Origin: Ectothiorhodospiraceae bacterium
Lineage (GTDB): Bacteria; Pseudomonadota; Gammaproteobacteria; Thiohalomonadales; Thiohalomonadaceae
Assembly: GCA_007125455.1 (NCBI GenBank)
Contig: SLDE01000214.1
Coordinates: 1 to 9,093 of the forward strand
DNA: 9,093 bases
Direction of reading: 5' to 3'
Made by a program: the position numbers and the translations under genes
Shown: positions 1 to 6,827 of the stretch, piece by piece
Numbering within the stretch: the first letter of the stretch is position 1
Layout of the letters: every line of letters starts with the position of its first letter
The notes under the pieces: model-generated
The model's database searches: none
What the model was told of the DNA's origin: nothing
What the model saw: only the letters and a program-made list of their open reading frames with translations

Positions 1-1303
1 GGGTGGCGCAGGAGATGCAGGGGTCGTAGTTGCGGATCACCTTTTCGCCGTGCAGACGGATCACATCGTCGGGCTGATCGAGGCCGAGGTTTTCCAGCGA
101 CAGGCGCAGGTCCTCCTCGATGCGGGCCTGGTTTTGGCTGGTGGGCGGAGTAATGATGGCGTTCACCACCCGGCCCTGCTCATCCAGCTCGTAGCGGTGC
201 CAGAGGATCCCGCGCGGGGCCTCGGTGCAGCCATAGCCCACCCCGGCGCGGGGGGTGATCTCGGCATAGGGCTTGTCGCTGGGCTGGTAGTTTTCCAGTT
301 GGCCGATCGCCTCCAGCAGGGCATAGTGCAGCTCGGCGGCGCGGGCCAGGGCGCTGTGGAACATGTTGCGGCTGGGGAAGGGGATCCCGGTGGCGGCCAG
401 TGCATCCTGCACCGGCTGGGGCAGTTGCTTGAGGTTGAGGTTTACCCGCGCCAGTGGGCCGACCAGGTAGGGCTGGCCCTCGGCCTCCGGGTCACGCGCA
501 TCGCCATTGGGATAATAGTGGGCGTGCAGCGCGGTGGAGTGCGGGGCGTGGAATTCGCGAAAGTAGTCCTGGTATTGGTCGATGCCAATGTCCAGCCCGT
601 CGCTGCCGACCAGACGGCCCTCGTTGAAGGCGTATTCCTCCGGGTGGCGCAGCGCCACTGAGATGAAGTCCTGGTCGTCGTCGGGCAGGTTGAGGGTGGC
701 GACCCAGGCCACCAGGGCCTCGGCCTCGGGCAGGGCGGCGCGGCACTCTTCCAGCAGGGCATCCATCTCCTCCTTGCTGGGGGCGTGATAGAAGCCGCCG
801 ATGCGTACCCCTACCGGGTGTACCGAACGCCCACCCAGGGTACGCAGGATCCTGTTGCCCAGGGCCTGCAGGCGCAGGCCGCGTTTGACCTCGTCGGGGT
901 ATTGGGCGGCCATCTCGATGGCGCTGTTAAAGCCGAGAAAGTCCGGCGCGGCCAGCAGATGAATATGCAGCGCATGGCTTTCGATCCACTCACCGCAGTA
1001 GAACAGACGGCGCATCGCCCGTACCCAGGGGCCGGGCTGGGCCTGGAACACCGATTCGATGGCGTGACTGGCGCTCATCTGATAGGCCACCGGGCAGATC
1101 CCGCAGATCCGCGCCACGATGTCGGTCACTTCGTGATAGGGGCGGCCTTCGAGGAATTTCTCGAACAGGCGCGGGGGCTCAAAGATGCGCAGTTGCAGCT
1201 GGGTGATGTGGCCGTCGCGCACCTGCAGGTCCAACGCGCCTTCCCCTTCAACGCGGGCCAGTACCGGGACGTGGATATCGATCTCGCGGGTGCTTTCGCT
1301 CAT
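1..1303 (-). CDS. hydA: Group 3b [NiFe]-hydrogenase alpha (large, catalytic) subunit, 3'-truncated by window edge
   Basis: Large subunit holding the NiFe(CN)2CO active site of a soluble cytoplasmic NAD(P)-linked hydrogenase; it interconverts H2 with protons and electrons. 434 residues are visible. Near the N-terminus is ARVEGEG (about 16-22), with the Glu proposed to act in proton transfer. The L1 nickel-ligand motif RICGICPVAYQMSA follows (C67, C70). GYGCTEAPRG (about 356-365) is a typical large-subunit motif, and the C-terminal ligand pair DPCISCAT (C429, C432) lies at the window edge. Only the residues after C432, including any C-terminal extension cleaved during maturation, are missing. 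The ATG at 1303 overlaps the delta-gene stop as ATGA and has a GGAG ribosome site 8 nt upstream. The name follows Pyrococcus hydA (also called hyhL); it is unrelated to [FeFe]-hydrogenase HydA. Group 3b is assigned from the neighbouring beta, gamma and delta genes. Confidence 0.93.
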   Translation of the reverse strand, partial: MSESTREIDIHVPVLARVEGEGALDLQVRDGHITQLQLRIFEPPRLFEKFLEGRPYHEVTDIVARICGICPVAYQMSASHAIESVFQAQPGPWVRAMRRLFYCGEWIESHALHIHLLAAPDFLGFNSAIEMAAQYPDEVKRGLRLQALGNRILRTLGGRSVHPVGVRIGGFYHAPSKEEMDALLEECRAALPEAEALVAWVATLNLPDDDQDFISVALRHPEEYAFNEGRLVGSDGLDIGIDQYQDYFREFHAPHSTALHAHYYPNGDARDPEAEGQPYLVGPLARVNLNLKQLPQPVQDALAATGIPFPSRNMFHSALARAAELHYALLEAIGQLENYQPSDKPYAEITPRAGVGYGCTEAPRGILWHRYELDEQGRVVNAIITPPTSQNQARIEEDLRLSLENLGLDQPDDVIRLHGEKVIRNYDPCISCAT

Positions 1304-2076
1304 TGTCCTTGCTCCTGCCATTTGATCGCCTCTTCGCGGAAGGCCTCGGCGTGGTTATTGATAAACAGAAAACGCTGGGCGATGGCCTCGGAGGTCAGCC
1401 CCAGCCCTTCCAGGCGGCGCGCCATCGCGCCGGTGTTGGGCAGCTCGGCGGGGCCATAGCAGGCGTAGCAGTCGCGCCCCACCGAGGGGCAGATCGCCCC
1501 GCAGCCGGTGCGGGTCACCGGGCCCATACAGGGCTCGTCCTTGGCCACCATCACACAGACATGCTGCTGGCGCTTGCACTCCTGGCAGACCTTGTCGTGC
1601 TCATCCACTGGCAACACCCCAAACAGCAGCGCACGCACCGCCGCCACCACCTGGCGGGTATTGATCGGGCAGCCCCACAGTTCAAGATCCACCTTGACGA
1701 ACTCGCTGATCGGGCGCGAATCCTCGAGCAGTTCGATGTACTCGGGCAGGGCATAGACCCCTTCCACCCACTGATCCTTGTCGTGCATATTGCGCAGCGC
1801 CTGCAACCCACCGGAGGTGGCGCAGGCGCCGATGGTGATCACCATGGCGCTGTTTTCACGGATCGTTTTGATCCGCTCCAACTCATGGGGGGTGGAAACA
1901 CTGCCCTCGATGAAGGCGATGTCCACCTTGGCCTCCTCGTCCAGATAGCCGGCCTCGGCAAAGTGGACGATGTCCACCAACCCGGCCAGGGTCACCAGTG
2001 CCTCCCCGGCGTTGAGAAAGGCCAGCTGGCAGCCATCGCAGGAGGAAAACTTGTGTACAGCAACCGTCGGTTTCAT
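1300..2076 (-). CDS. hydD: Group 3b [NiFe]-hydrogenase delta (small, Fe-S) subunit
   Basis: Small subunit of 258 aa that passes electrons from the NiFe centre through three Fe-S clusters. Proximal-cluster ligands are C13 and C16 (KFSSCDGCQLAF), C85 (IGACATSGG) and C136 (LWGCPIN). The C-terminal half has C164, C167, C174, C183, C192, C196, C203 and C206, enough for two further [4Fe-4S] clusters. There is no Tat signal peptide, which fits a cytoplasmic enzyme. Two ATGs compete. The one at 2082 makes a 4-base ATGA overlap with the gamma stop but lies only one base after the AAGGGGG ribosome site. The one at 2076 has 7-nt spacing and begins MKPTVAVHKF, so I prefer 2076; the difference is two residues. 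The stop overlaps the alpha start. The four clustered structural genes are probably translationally coupled. Confidence 0.93.
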   Translation of the reverse strand: MKPTVAVHKFSSCDGCQLAFLNAGEALVTLAGLVDIVHFAEAGYLDEEAKVDIAFIEGSVSTPHELERIKTIRENSAMVITIGACATSGGLQALRNMHDKDQWVEGVYALPEYIELLEDSRPISEFVKVDLELWGCPINTRQVVAAVRALLFGVLPVDEHDKVCQECKRQQHVCVMVAKDEPCMGPVTRTGCGAICPSVGRDCYACYGPAELPNTGAMARRLEGLGLTSEAIAQRFLFINNHAEAFREEAIKWQEQGQ

Positions 2077-2078
2077 CT

Positions 2079-2912
2079 TCATACCCCCTTGACGCCCAGG
2101 CGCGCGACGATCTCCGGCCAGGAGAACACCGGGCCGTCCTTGCAAACAAACTGTCCACCCATCTGGCAGTGGCCGCACTTGCCTGCGCCGCACTGCATGT
2201 TGCGCTCCATGCTCAGGTAGATGTCTTCGGCGGGCATGCCCTGTTCCAGCAGGGTCTTGCCGGCGGCGATCATCATCCCCTCGGGACCACACATCATCAC
2301 CGTGCTGTTGGCCTTGTCGAGACCGGCCTTGTCGAACAGCGCCGGCACGTGGCCCACATGCCAGGGCCACATCGTCCCGCCCTCATCGGCGGCGATCAAT
2401 ACCTGGGTATTGGGTAGTTGGCTCCAGGCCTCGTATTGTTCGCGCCAGATCAGATCATCGGCGTGCTTGACCCCCTGCATGATGGTGAGCTTGCCGAACT
2501 GTTCACGTCGCTTGAGCACGTAGTGGATCACCGACACCACCGGGGCACAGCCCAGTCCGCCAGTGACGATCACCACGTCGCGCCCGCTGGCCTGCTCCAC
2601 CGGCCAGCCGCGCCCGTAGGGGCCGCGCACCCCCAGGCGTTCACCCACCTGAAGCCTGGCCATCGCGTCGGTCACCCGCCCCACCGCACGGATAGTGTGG
2701 TCGACGATGTGTTCATCCTCCGGATCGGAGACGATGGAAATGGGCACCTCGCCCACCCCATAGAGATAGAGCATGTTGAACTGACCGGGGGCAAAGCGAT
2801 AGGCCTGATGCACGGCCGGGTCGGTAAAGCGCAGGCGTAGGGTGTAGATATTGGGCGTCTCCTGCACCCGCTCGATGATCTCCGCCTCGTGGGGTTGTCT
2901 CAAATCGCTCAT
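2079..2912 (-). CDS. hydG: Group 3b hydrogenase gamma subunit (FAD/NAD(P)-binding reductase with [2Fe-2S])
   Basis: 277-aa diaphorase subunit that exchanges electrons between the hydrogenase Fe-S chain and NAD(P)H. It belongs to the ferredoxin-NADP reductase / dihydroorotate dehydrogenase electron-transfer subunit family. The N-terminal flavin barrel contains RFAPGQFNMLYLYG (39-52) and GEVPISI (54-60), in the region that binds FAD in this family. GPYGRGWP (97-104) leads into the nucleotide-binding lobe with VTGGLGCAPV (116-125), and MMCGPEGMM (206-214) is the conserved distal motif. A C-terminal [2Fe-2S] site is formed by C241, C246, C249 and C257 (CGAGKCGHC ... C). The ATG at 2912 overlaps the beta stop as ATGA and is preceded by a strong GGGAGGT ribosome site 5 nt away. 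Whether NAD or NADP is preferred cannot be read from the sequence. This HydG is not the [FeFe]-hydrogenase maturase of the same name. Confidence 0.93.
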   Translation of the reverse strand: MSDLRQPHEAEIIERVQETPNIYTLRLRFTDPAVHQAYRFAPGQFNMLYLYGVGEVPISIVSDPEDEHIVDHTIRAVGRVTDAMARLQVGERLGVRGPYGRGWPVEQASGRDVVIVTGGLGCAPVVSVIHYVLKRREQFGKLTIMQGVKHADDLIWREQYEAWSQLPNTQVLIAADEGGTMWPWHVGHVPALFDKAGLDKANSTVMMCGPEGMMIAAGKTLLEQGMPAEDIYLSMERNMQCGAGKCGHCQMGGQFVCKDGPVFSWPEIVARLGVKGV

Positions 2913-4015
2913 GCCTCACCTCCCTGACACAGTAGATGGGCCTCGGCGCTGATATCGATCCCCACCGGACACCAACTGATACAGCGCCCACAGCCCACGC
3001 AGCCAATACGCCCAAACTGCTCCGGCCACCAGGCCAGTTTGTGCATCAGCCACTGACGATAACGCTGGGCACCACTCTCGCGTACCAAATGGCCGTGCAG
3101 ATAGCTGTGGCCACTGCTAAAGCAGGAGTCCCACTCGCGCAGGTGTTCGCTGCTGGCCCCATCCAGCGCCGGTTGCTCCCGTTCACTGTGGCAGAAACAG
3201 GTGGGGCAAACGGCGGTGCAGTTACCGCAGGCCAGGCAGCGCTCGGCCACCTTATCCCATTGGGGGTGGGTCATCTGGTTTGGCAGGGCACTGGCCATGT
3301 TGTCTGGCAGGTGGCGCAGCTGGCCTTGGGTGGCCTGATGCTGTTGGCCCTTGGCAGAGGCCAACTGGCCTGGCGTAGCGGCCTCTAGGGCTAACCCGGC
3401 CAACAACTGCTCACCCGCCCCACTACCGGCGCGGATCACAAAACCATCGTCCAGCTCATCCAGCAGCAGGTCATAGCCGCTGTCCTCCTTGGCCGCCGGA
3501 CCATCACCGGTGGAAACACAGAAACAGGTCTGGGCCGGATGGCTACAATTGACCGCCACCAGCAGCAACCCCTCGCGCCGCGCCGCATAGTGGCCATCGC
3601 GCTCGCCACCGAGGAAGTGGGCATCGTGGATCGCCAGCGCCGCCAGGTCACAGGGGCGCACCCCGATCAGGGCGCGTTTTTGTGGCTTGGGCGCACAGGC
3701 CTGAAAGCGAAGTTTACCATCGGCATCGCGCGCCACCTGCCATAGCGGCTCGCTGGGGGCAAACAGCTGCGGCTTGAGTGCCTGCGGGCCGTTGGCCCAG
3801 GCAAAGGCGCGCGGACTATCGTCCTGGCTGAGCCGATAATGACCGGGGCGCTGGGTATCGTGCTGTCCCCAGGGGAGATCCGATGCCTGGCGGATGGGTG
3901 AAAAGACCAACGCACCATCTTTGGGTTGGGGTGCCTGGGCCTGGTAGCCCGCCCGATCCAGCGCATCAAACAGACGCTGGCTGTCCCGGTGGGACAGAAA
4001 AACGTGTTGCGACAT
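2909..4015 (-). CDS. hydB: Group 3b hydrogenase beta subunit (two [4Fe-4S] electron-transfer protein)
   Basis: 368-aa iron-sulfur subunit similar to the beta subunit of Pyrococcus sulfhydrogenase and to the AsrA family of anaerobic sulfite reductase. Two ferredoxin-like cysteine clusters lie in the C-terminal third: CLACGNCTAVCPTCFC (260-275) and CVGCGRCISWCP (339-350). The N-terminal half has the family motifs GVRPCDLAAL (118-127) and CSHPAQTCFC (157-166). In group 3b enzymes this subunit, with gamma, is credited with electron transfer and with the elemental-sulfur or polysulfide reductase activity reported for archaeal homologues; that activity is not demonstrable here. The ATG at 4015 follows an AGGGAG ribosome site and sits 2 nt after the preceding gene's TAA. 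No signal peptide or membrane segment is seen. Confidence 0.92.
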   Translation of the reverse strand: MSQHVFLSHRDSQRLFDALDRAGYQAQAPQPKDGALVFSPIRQASDLPWGQHDTQRPGHYRLSQDDSPRAFAWANGPQALKPQLFAPSEPLWQVARDADGKLRFQACAPKPQKRALIGVRPCDLAALAIHDAHFLGGERDGHYAARREGLLLVAVNCSHPAQTCFCVSTGDGPAAKEDSGYDLLLDELDDGFVIRAGSGAGEQLLAGLALEAATPGQLASAKGQQHQATQGQLRHLPDNMASALPNQMTHPQWDKVAERCLACGNCTAVCPTCFCHSEREQPALDGASSEHLREWDSCFSSGHSYLHGHLVRESGAQRYRQWLMHKLAWWPEQFGRIGCVGCGRCISWCPVGIDISAEAHLLCQGGEA

Positions 4016-4017
4016 GG

Positions 4018-4494
4018 TTAACTCCCTGCTGTGGCCGTCGGTGGCCCGTCATCGTTCTTTCTTTTTCTCTCCCCCAAGCCTAACTGAAAAAGCCGCGCCT
4101 GCAAGGCGTCGCGCCCATCAATGATCAGCTCTGGGGGAACCTGTAAGGCCTCGGGGAGCAGATTGACCTCCAGATACTCGGCGACCAACTCCTCCTCGTC
4201 GCTCAATTCCTGCAGCCACCACACCCCGCCGATGCCGGTCTCCATCACCAGCACATAGCCATCATCGGCCACTTCGGCCTGGATCGGCCCCTCGCCCAGA
4301 TTATTGCGTAACAGCTCGTAGTCTTCCTCCCCTATCGGCAGCGCGCCCAGATCGATACGACTGGGCTGGCCCTGCTCGATCAACAGACGCAGGCAGTCGA
4401 CGATCTCATATAGCAGCGCATGGGCATTCTCCCCCTGACTGGGATTGGGCAGTGCATCGATAAAGTGGTAATCGGTCACAGGCTGTTCAGCCAT
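4018..4494 (-). CDS. Single-domain HupH/HyaF-like hydrogenase accessory protein
   Basis: 158-aa acidic soluble protein and first gene of the hydrogenase operon. Residues about 27-115 resemble the repeated HupH C-terminal domain of E. coli HyaF: a helix (LLYEIVDCL), then IDLGALPIGEEDYELLRNN, LGEGPIQAEV (66-75) and ETGIGGVWWLQ (85-95), matching HyaF stretches such as LLGEGEVS and QEAIFCGLWRV. HyaF has two such domains in about 285 aa; here there is one. HupH/HyaF proteins assist assembly of the small-subunit Fe-S clusters of membrane-bound uptake hydrogenases, so a role in maturing this group 3b enzyme is inferred. An in-frame ATG exists at 4509, but the ATG at 4494 has a GGGGAG site 7 nt upstream and starts the conserved part, so I chose it. 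The last 20 residues (GERKRKNDDG onward) look disordered. Confidence 0.7.
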   Translation of the reverse strand: MAEQPVTDYHFIDALPNPSQGENAHALLYEIVDCLRLLIEQGQPSRIDLGALPIGEEDYELLRNNLGEGPIQAEVADDGYVLVMETGIGGVWWLQELSDEEELVAEYLEVNLLPEALQVPPELIIDGRDALQARLFQLGLGERKRKNDDGPPTATAGS

Positions 4495-4598
4495 ATTTGC
4501 ACTCCCCATCGGCTTTTGTAAGAATCCAGATCACAAACTTACCACAGCTGCTGCTGACAGCGAATCATTCACGCGGTTCGCCCTCCGAAGGAACGCTA
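4495..4598. promoter_or_regulatory. Divergent intergenic region between the hydrogenase and hyp operons
   Basis: This 104-bp region must carry the start signals of two head-to-head operons, the hydrogenase genes leftward and regulator-hypCAB rightward. I found no convincing sigma-70 -35/-10 pair or sigma-54 -24/-12 element on either strand. The one visible symmetry is GTAAG at 4518-4522 facing CTTAC at 4538-4542, with arms 20 bp apart centre to centre (two helical turns), a possible operator. The rightward ribosome site AAGGAA (4588-4593) lies 5 nt before the GTG at 4599. The promoter role is inferred from gene arrangement. Confidence 0.45.
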
Positions 4599-5291
4599 GT
4601 GAACATTACCTTGGTTGAAGACGATCCTATTCAGCAAAGACTGCTGCAGCACTGGCTGGAACAGGCGGGCTACCGTTGCCGTGTGTTTGCTGACGGTGCA
4701 GGCCTGATGCAGAGGCTGGGGGAGGCCCCGATCGATCTGCTGCTGCTCGATTGGGAGCTACCTGATGTAGACGGGCTACAACTGCTGCGCTGGCTGCGCG
4801 AGCGCCATCAGGACAATACCCCGGTACTCTTCCTGACCATGCGTAACAGCGAGGCAGATGTGGTCACCGCACTGCGCGGCGGTGCCGACGACTACCTGGT
4901 CAAACCAGCCCGCCAACAGGAACTGCTGGCGCGTATCGAGGCCAACCTGCGCCGCAGCCGGATGCTCACCCCAAAGGAACGCCAGCCACTGGAGATCGGC
5001 CCATTTCGTATCGAACAACAAACCCACCGCCTGAGCCTGAACGGTGAACCCATCCAGCTGACCCAAAAAGAATTCAGCCTCGCCTGCCATCTACTCGGCA
5101 GGCTGGGAGAGGTAGTATCGCGCGACGAGCTACTGGAAAAGGTCTGGGGCCAGCCCATACCGCAGAATAGCCGCACAGTGGACACCCACATCAGTCGCTT
5201 GCGCAAAAAGCTGGGGCTACACCCGGAGCATGGCTGGCGCCTCAGCTCCATCTACCAATCCGGCTACCGCCTCGACAGGCTGGATAACTGA
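4599..5291 (+). CDS. OmpR/PhoB-family response regulator, probable hydrogenase-locus regulator
   Basis: 230-aa two-component response regulator. The receiver domain (1-120) has the acidic pocket E7-D8-D9, phospho-acceptor D51 (LLLLDWELPD), switch residue T80 (LFLTMR), Y99 and K102-P103 (DDYLVKPA). The C-terminal winged helix (about 130-228) has the OmpR signature LTQKEFSLACHLL, VVSRDELLEKVWG and the recognition-helix stretch SRTVDTHISRLRKKLG. All phosphorylation residues are present, so it should be switchable by a histidine kinase; none is encoded in the window. It starts at GTG 4599 behind AAGGAA at 5-nt spacing; an upstream in-frame ATG at 4497 would add residues unlike a receiver domain. 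Its TGA overlaps the hypC ATG (TGATG), implying translational coupling. Known hydrogenase regulators such as HupR/HoxA are NtrC-type, so an OmpR-type protein here is uncommon. Its target is inferred, not shown. Confidence 0.93.
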   Translation: MNITLVEDDPIQQRLLQHWLEQAGYRCRVFADGAGLMQRLGEAPIDLLLLDWELPDVDGLQLLRWLRERHQDNTPVLFLTMRNSEADVVTALRGGADDYLVKPARQQELLARIEANLRRSRMLTPKERQPLEIGPFRIEQQTHRLSLNGEPIQLTQKEFSLACHLLGRLGEVVSRDELLEKVWGQPIPQNSRTVDTHISRLRKKLGLHPEHGWRLSSIYQSGYRLDRLDN

Positions 5292-5527
5292 TGTGCCTGG
5301 CGATCCCCATGCGCATCGAGGCCATCGACGGCTTTAGTGCCCGTTGCAGTGCCGCGGGGGTCGAGCGTGAGGTGAACCTGTTCATGTTGCAGGGTCAAAT
5401 GGTGGTTCCCGGCGACTACGTGATGGTGCACGTGGGTTACGCGATCCAGAAGGTCGCGCCGCAACTGGCCGAAGAGAGCCGACAACTGCATCAGCAGATG
5501 CGCTCACAAGAGCCGGACGATGCATGA
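5291..5527 (+). CDS. hypC: Hydrogenase maturation chaperone HypC
   Basis: 78-aa HypC/HupF-family chaperone. It begins MCLAIPMRIE with the invariant Cys2, which in HypC binds the Fe(CN)2CO unit and contacts the large-subunit precursor. It keeps GDYVMVHVGYAIQKV (41-55) with the conserved H47. With HypD it forms the scaffold on which the iron-cyanide-carbonyl group is built before transfer to the apo large subunit. The ATG shares its A with the regulator's TGA and the 3' end overlaps hypA by 8 bases, so expression depends on upstream translation; no strong ribosome site is seen. The C-terminal tail (from about 58) is Gln- and acid-rich and variable in the family. Confidence 0.95.
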   Translation: MCLAIPMRIEAIDGFSARCSAAGVEREVNLFMLQGQMVVPGDYVMVHVGYAIQKVAPQLAEESRQLHQQMRSQEPDDA

Positions 5528-5867
5528 ACTCTCCCTCTGTCAGGGCTTGCTGCGACAAGTGGAGGCCATCGCCGCCGAACACGACCAATCCCGGGTGCGG
5601 CGCATCACCCTGCGGATCGGCCCGCTGGCAGGGGTCGAGCCGCAACTACTCCAGCAGGCCTTCGAGATCGCCCGCAATGGCAGCAGCGCCGCCGAGGCCC
5701 AGTTGCAGATCGACTCGGCCCCACTGTGCATCCATTGCCCTGGCTGCCACGCCGACCACCCCGCCGAACTGCCCCGCCTGAGCTGTCCCCACTGTGGTAG
5801 CGAACAGACCACACTGATCAGCGGAGATGAGCTACTATTGGTCTCAGTGAGTTTCTTCGAGGAGTAG
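5520..5867 (+). CDS. hypA: Hydrogenase nickel metallochaperone HypA
   Basis: 115-aa HypA/HybF protein that delivers Ni(II) to the large subunit together with HypB. The N-terminus MHEL supplies the conserved nickel ligands (amino terminus and His2). The zinc domain has C73-x2-C76 and C89-x2-C92 (CPGC ... CPHCGS), with an additional nearby C70 and H72 in LCIHCPGC. The length is typical. The start is fixed by the MHE motif, 8 nt inside the end of hypC. The stop is followed after 3 nt by hypB, whose GAGGAG ribosome site lies within the last hypA codons. Confidence 0.95.
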   Translation: MHELSLCQGLLRQVEAIAAEHDQSRVRRITLRIGPLAGVEPQLLQQAFEIARNGSSAAEAQLQIDSAPLCIHCPGCHADHPAELPRLSCPHCGSEQTTLISGDELLLVSVSFFEE

Positions 5868-5870
5868 ACG

Positions 5871-6656
5871 ATGTGTGATACCTGTGGCTGCAATGTCACC
5901 GATGGCAACCGCCACCTGGCCGAACAACGCAACGCCAAGGGCGAAAGCGCCGTCACCGTACTCCAGGGGCTACTGTCGGAGAATGACCGCATCGCCGCCC
6001 ACAATCGTGAGCACCTAAGCCGTCACGGGATCGTGGCGATCAACCTGATGTCCTCCCCCGGCTCAGGCAAGACCGCACTGTTGGAGCGCACCATCGACGA
6101 GCTGGCCGGGCGCTGGCGTATCGCAGTGATCGAGGGCGACCTGGAGACCGAAAACGACGCCGAGCGGATCCGCGCCAAGGGGGTGGAGGCCGTCCAGATC
6201 ACCACCGGCACCGCCTGCCACCTGGACGCCCACCTGATCCACGACGCCCTGCACCGGCTGGACCTCTCACAGCTCGACCTGCTGTTCATCGAAAACGTCG
6301 GCAACCTGGTCTGCCCCGCCAGCTTCGACCTGGGCCAGCACAGCAACGTCACCCTGCTCTCAGTCACCGAAGGCGACGACAAGCCCGCCAAATACCCGGT
6401 GATCTTCCGTGCCGCCGATGCGGTGATACTGAGCAAGTGCGACCTGCTGCCCCACATCGAGGAATTCTCCCCCGAACGGGCCCGACACGCCGTCCAACAA
6501 CTGGCCATCGCCCCCCCCATCATCCAACTCTCCGCCAAGACCGGCGAGGGCTTCGATAACTGGCTGGACTGGCTGGAAGGGCAAATGACCCAACACCGCC
6601 CCGCACCGGGGCAGTTCCGCGCCCTCACAGCATCCAGTTCAGCCCTAATACGTTAA
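5871..6656 (+). CDS. hypB: Hydrogenase nickel-insertion GTPase HypB
   Basis: 261-aa SIMIBI-class GTPase that drives nickel insertion with HypA. The N-terminus MCDTCGC carries the high-affinity nickel motif C2-x2-C5-G-C7. Walker A is SSPGSGKT (61-68). The metal and dimer site is TGTACHLDAHL (112-122, with C116 and H117). ENVGNLVCPA (141-150) is the conserved switch region and SKCD (188-191) is the NKxD-like guanine-specificity motif. There is no long histidine-rich nickel-storage stretch like those in some rhizobial HypB proteins. Residues 240-261 form a variable tail. GAGGAG is 6 nt before the ATG. The reading frame is intact to TAA, after which the usual direct continuation into hypD is interrupted by a repeat-bearing spacer of about 170 bp. 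Confidence 0.96.
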   Translation: MCDTCGCNVTDGNRHLAEQRNAKGESAVTVLQGLLSENDRIAAHNREHLSRHGIVAINLMSSPGSGKTALLERTIDELAGRWRIAVIEGDLETENDAERIRAKGVEAVQITTGTACHLDAHLIHDALHRLDLSQLDLLFIENVGNLVCPASFDLGQHSNVTLLSVTEGDDKPAKYPVIFRAADAVILSKCDLLPHIEEFSPERARHAVQQLAIAPPIIQLSAKTGEGFDNWLDWLEGQMTQHRPAPGQFRALTASSSALIR

Positions 6657-6666
6657 AAACCCTTTA

Positions 6667-6804
6667 CCACAGAGGGCACAGGGCACGGAGAAGAAAGAGC
6701 CGCTCCCTGAATAGGGCTATCTGCGATGAACGGGCCTTGCGCTTGCAACAGGACAAACCGTAATCCCGGCATTATTTCCGCCGTGCTCTCTGTGCCCTCT
6801 GTGG
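6667..6804. repeat. Inverted-repeat element between hypB and hypD
   Basis: The 171-bp hypB-hypD spacer is bounded by inverted arms. The left arm at 6667-6681, CCACAGAGGGCACAG, is repeated exactly in reverse complement at 6790-6804. The match resumes as GCACGG (6683-6688 against 6781-6786) after a small length difference. Each arm is itself made of degenerate CACAGAGGG/CACAGGG/CACGGAG units. The interior of about 90 bp shows no ORF or clear secondary structure. It looks like a small dispersed intergenic repeat or MITE-like unit; in RNA the arms could pair into a long stem. No target-site duplication was identified. It separates hypCAB from hypD without breaking either reading frame. Confidence 0.75.
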
Positions 6805-6827
6805 CAAAATCTTTTTAGGATAACCCC

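Noticed and set aside
2077..2370. N-terminal extension of the delta-subunit frame to an ATG at 2370
   Set aside because: The extension overlaps the gamma gene by almost 300 bases and is Arg-rich shadow sequence; family homology begins at the ATG at 2076/2082 next to a ribosome site.
50..2840. Long plus-strand open frames opposite the hydrogenase alpha, delta and gamma genes (for example 785-1459 and 1303-2220)
   Set aside because: They lie antisense to genes with unmistakable metal-ligand motifs, their translations match no family I know, and high-GC genes commonly leave open antisense frames.
4518..4537. CRP/FNR-like site (TGTGA half-site on the minus strand)
   Set aside because: The opposite half-site is imperfect and the spacing is 9 rather than 6, so it does not fit the CRP consensus; no FNR TTGAT-N4-ATCAA match was seen.
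4497..4598. Longer response-regulator start at ATG 4497
   Set aside because: The extra 34 residues do not resemble a receiver domain, and GTG 4599 has a well-placed AAGGAA and gives the standard NITLVEDD start.
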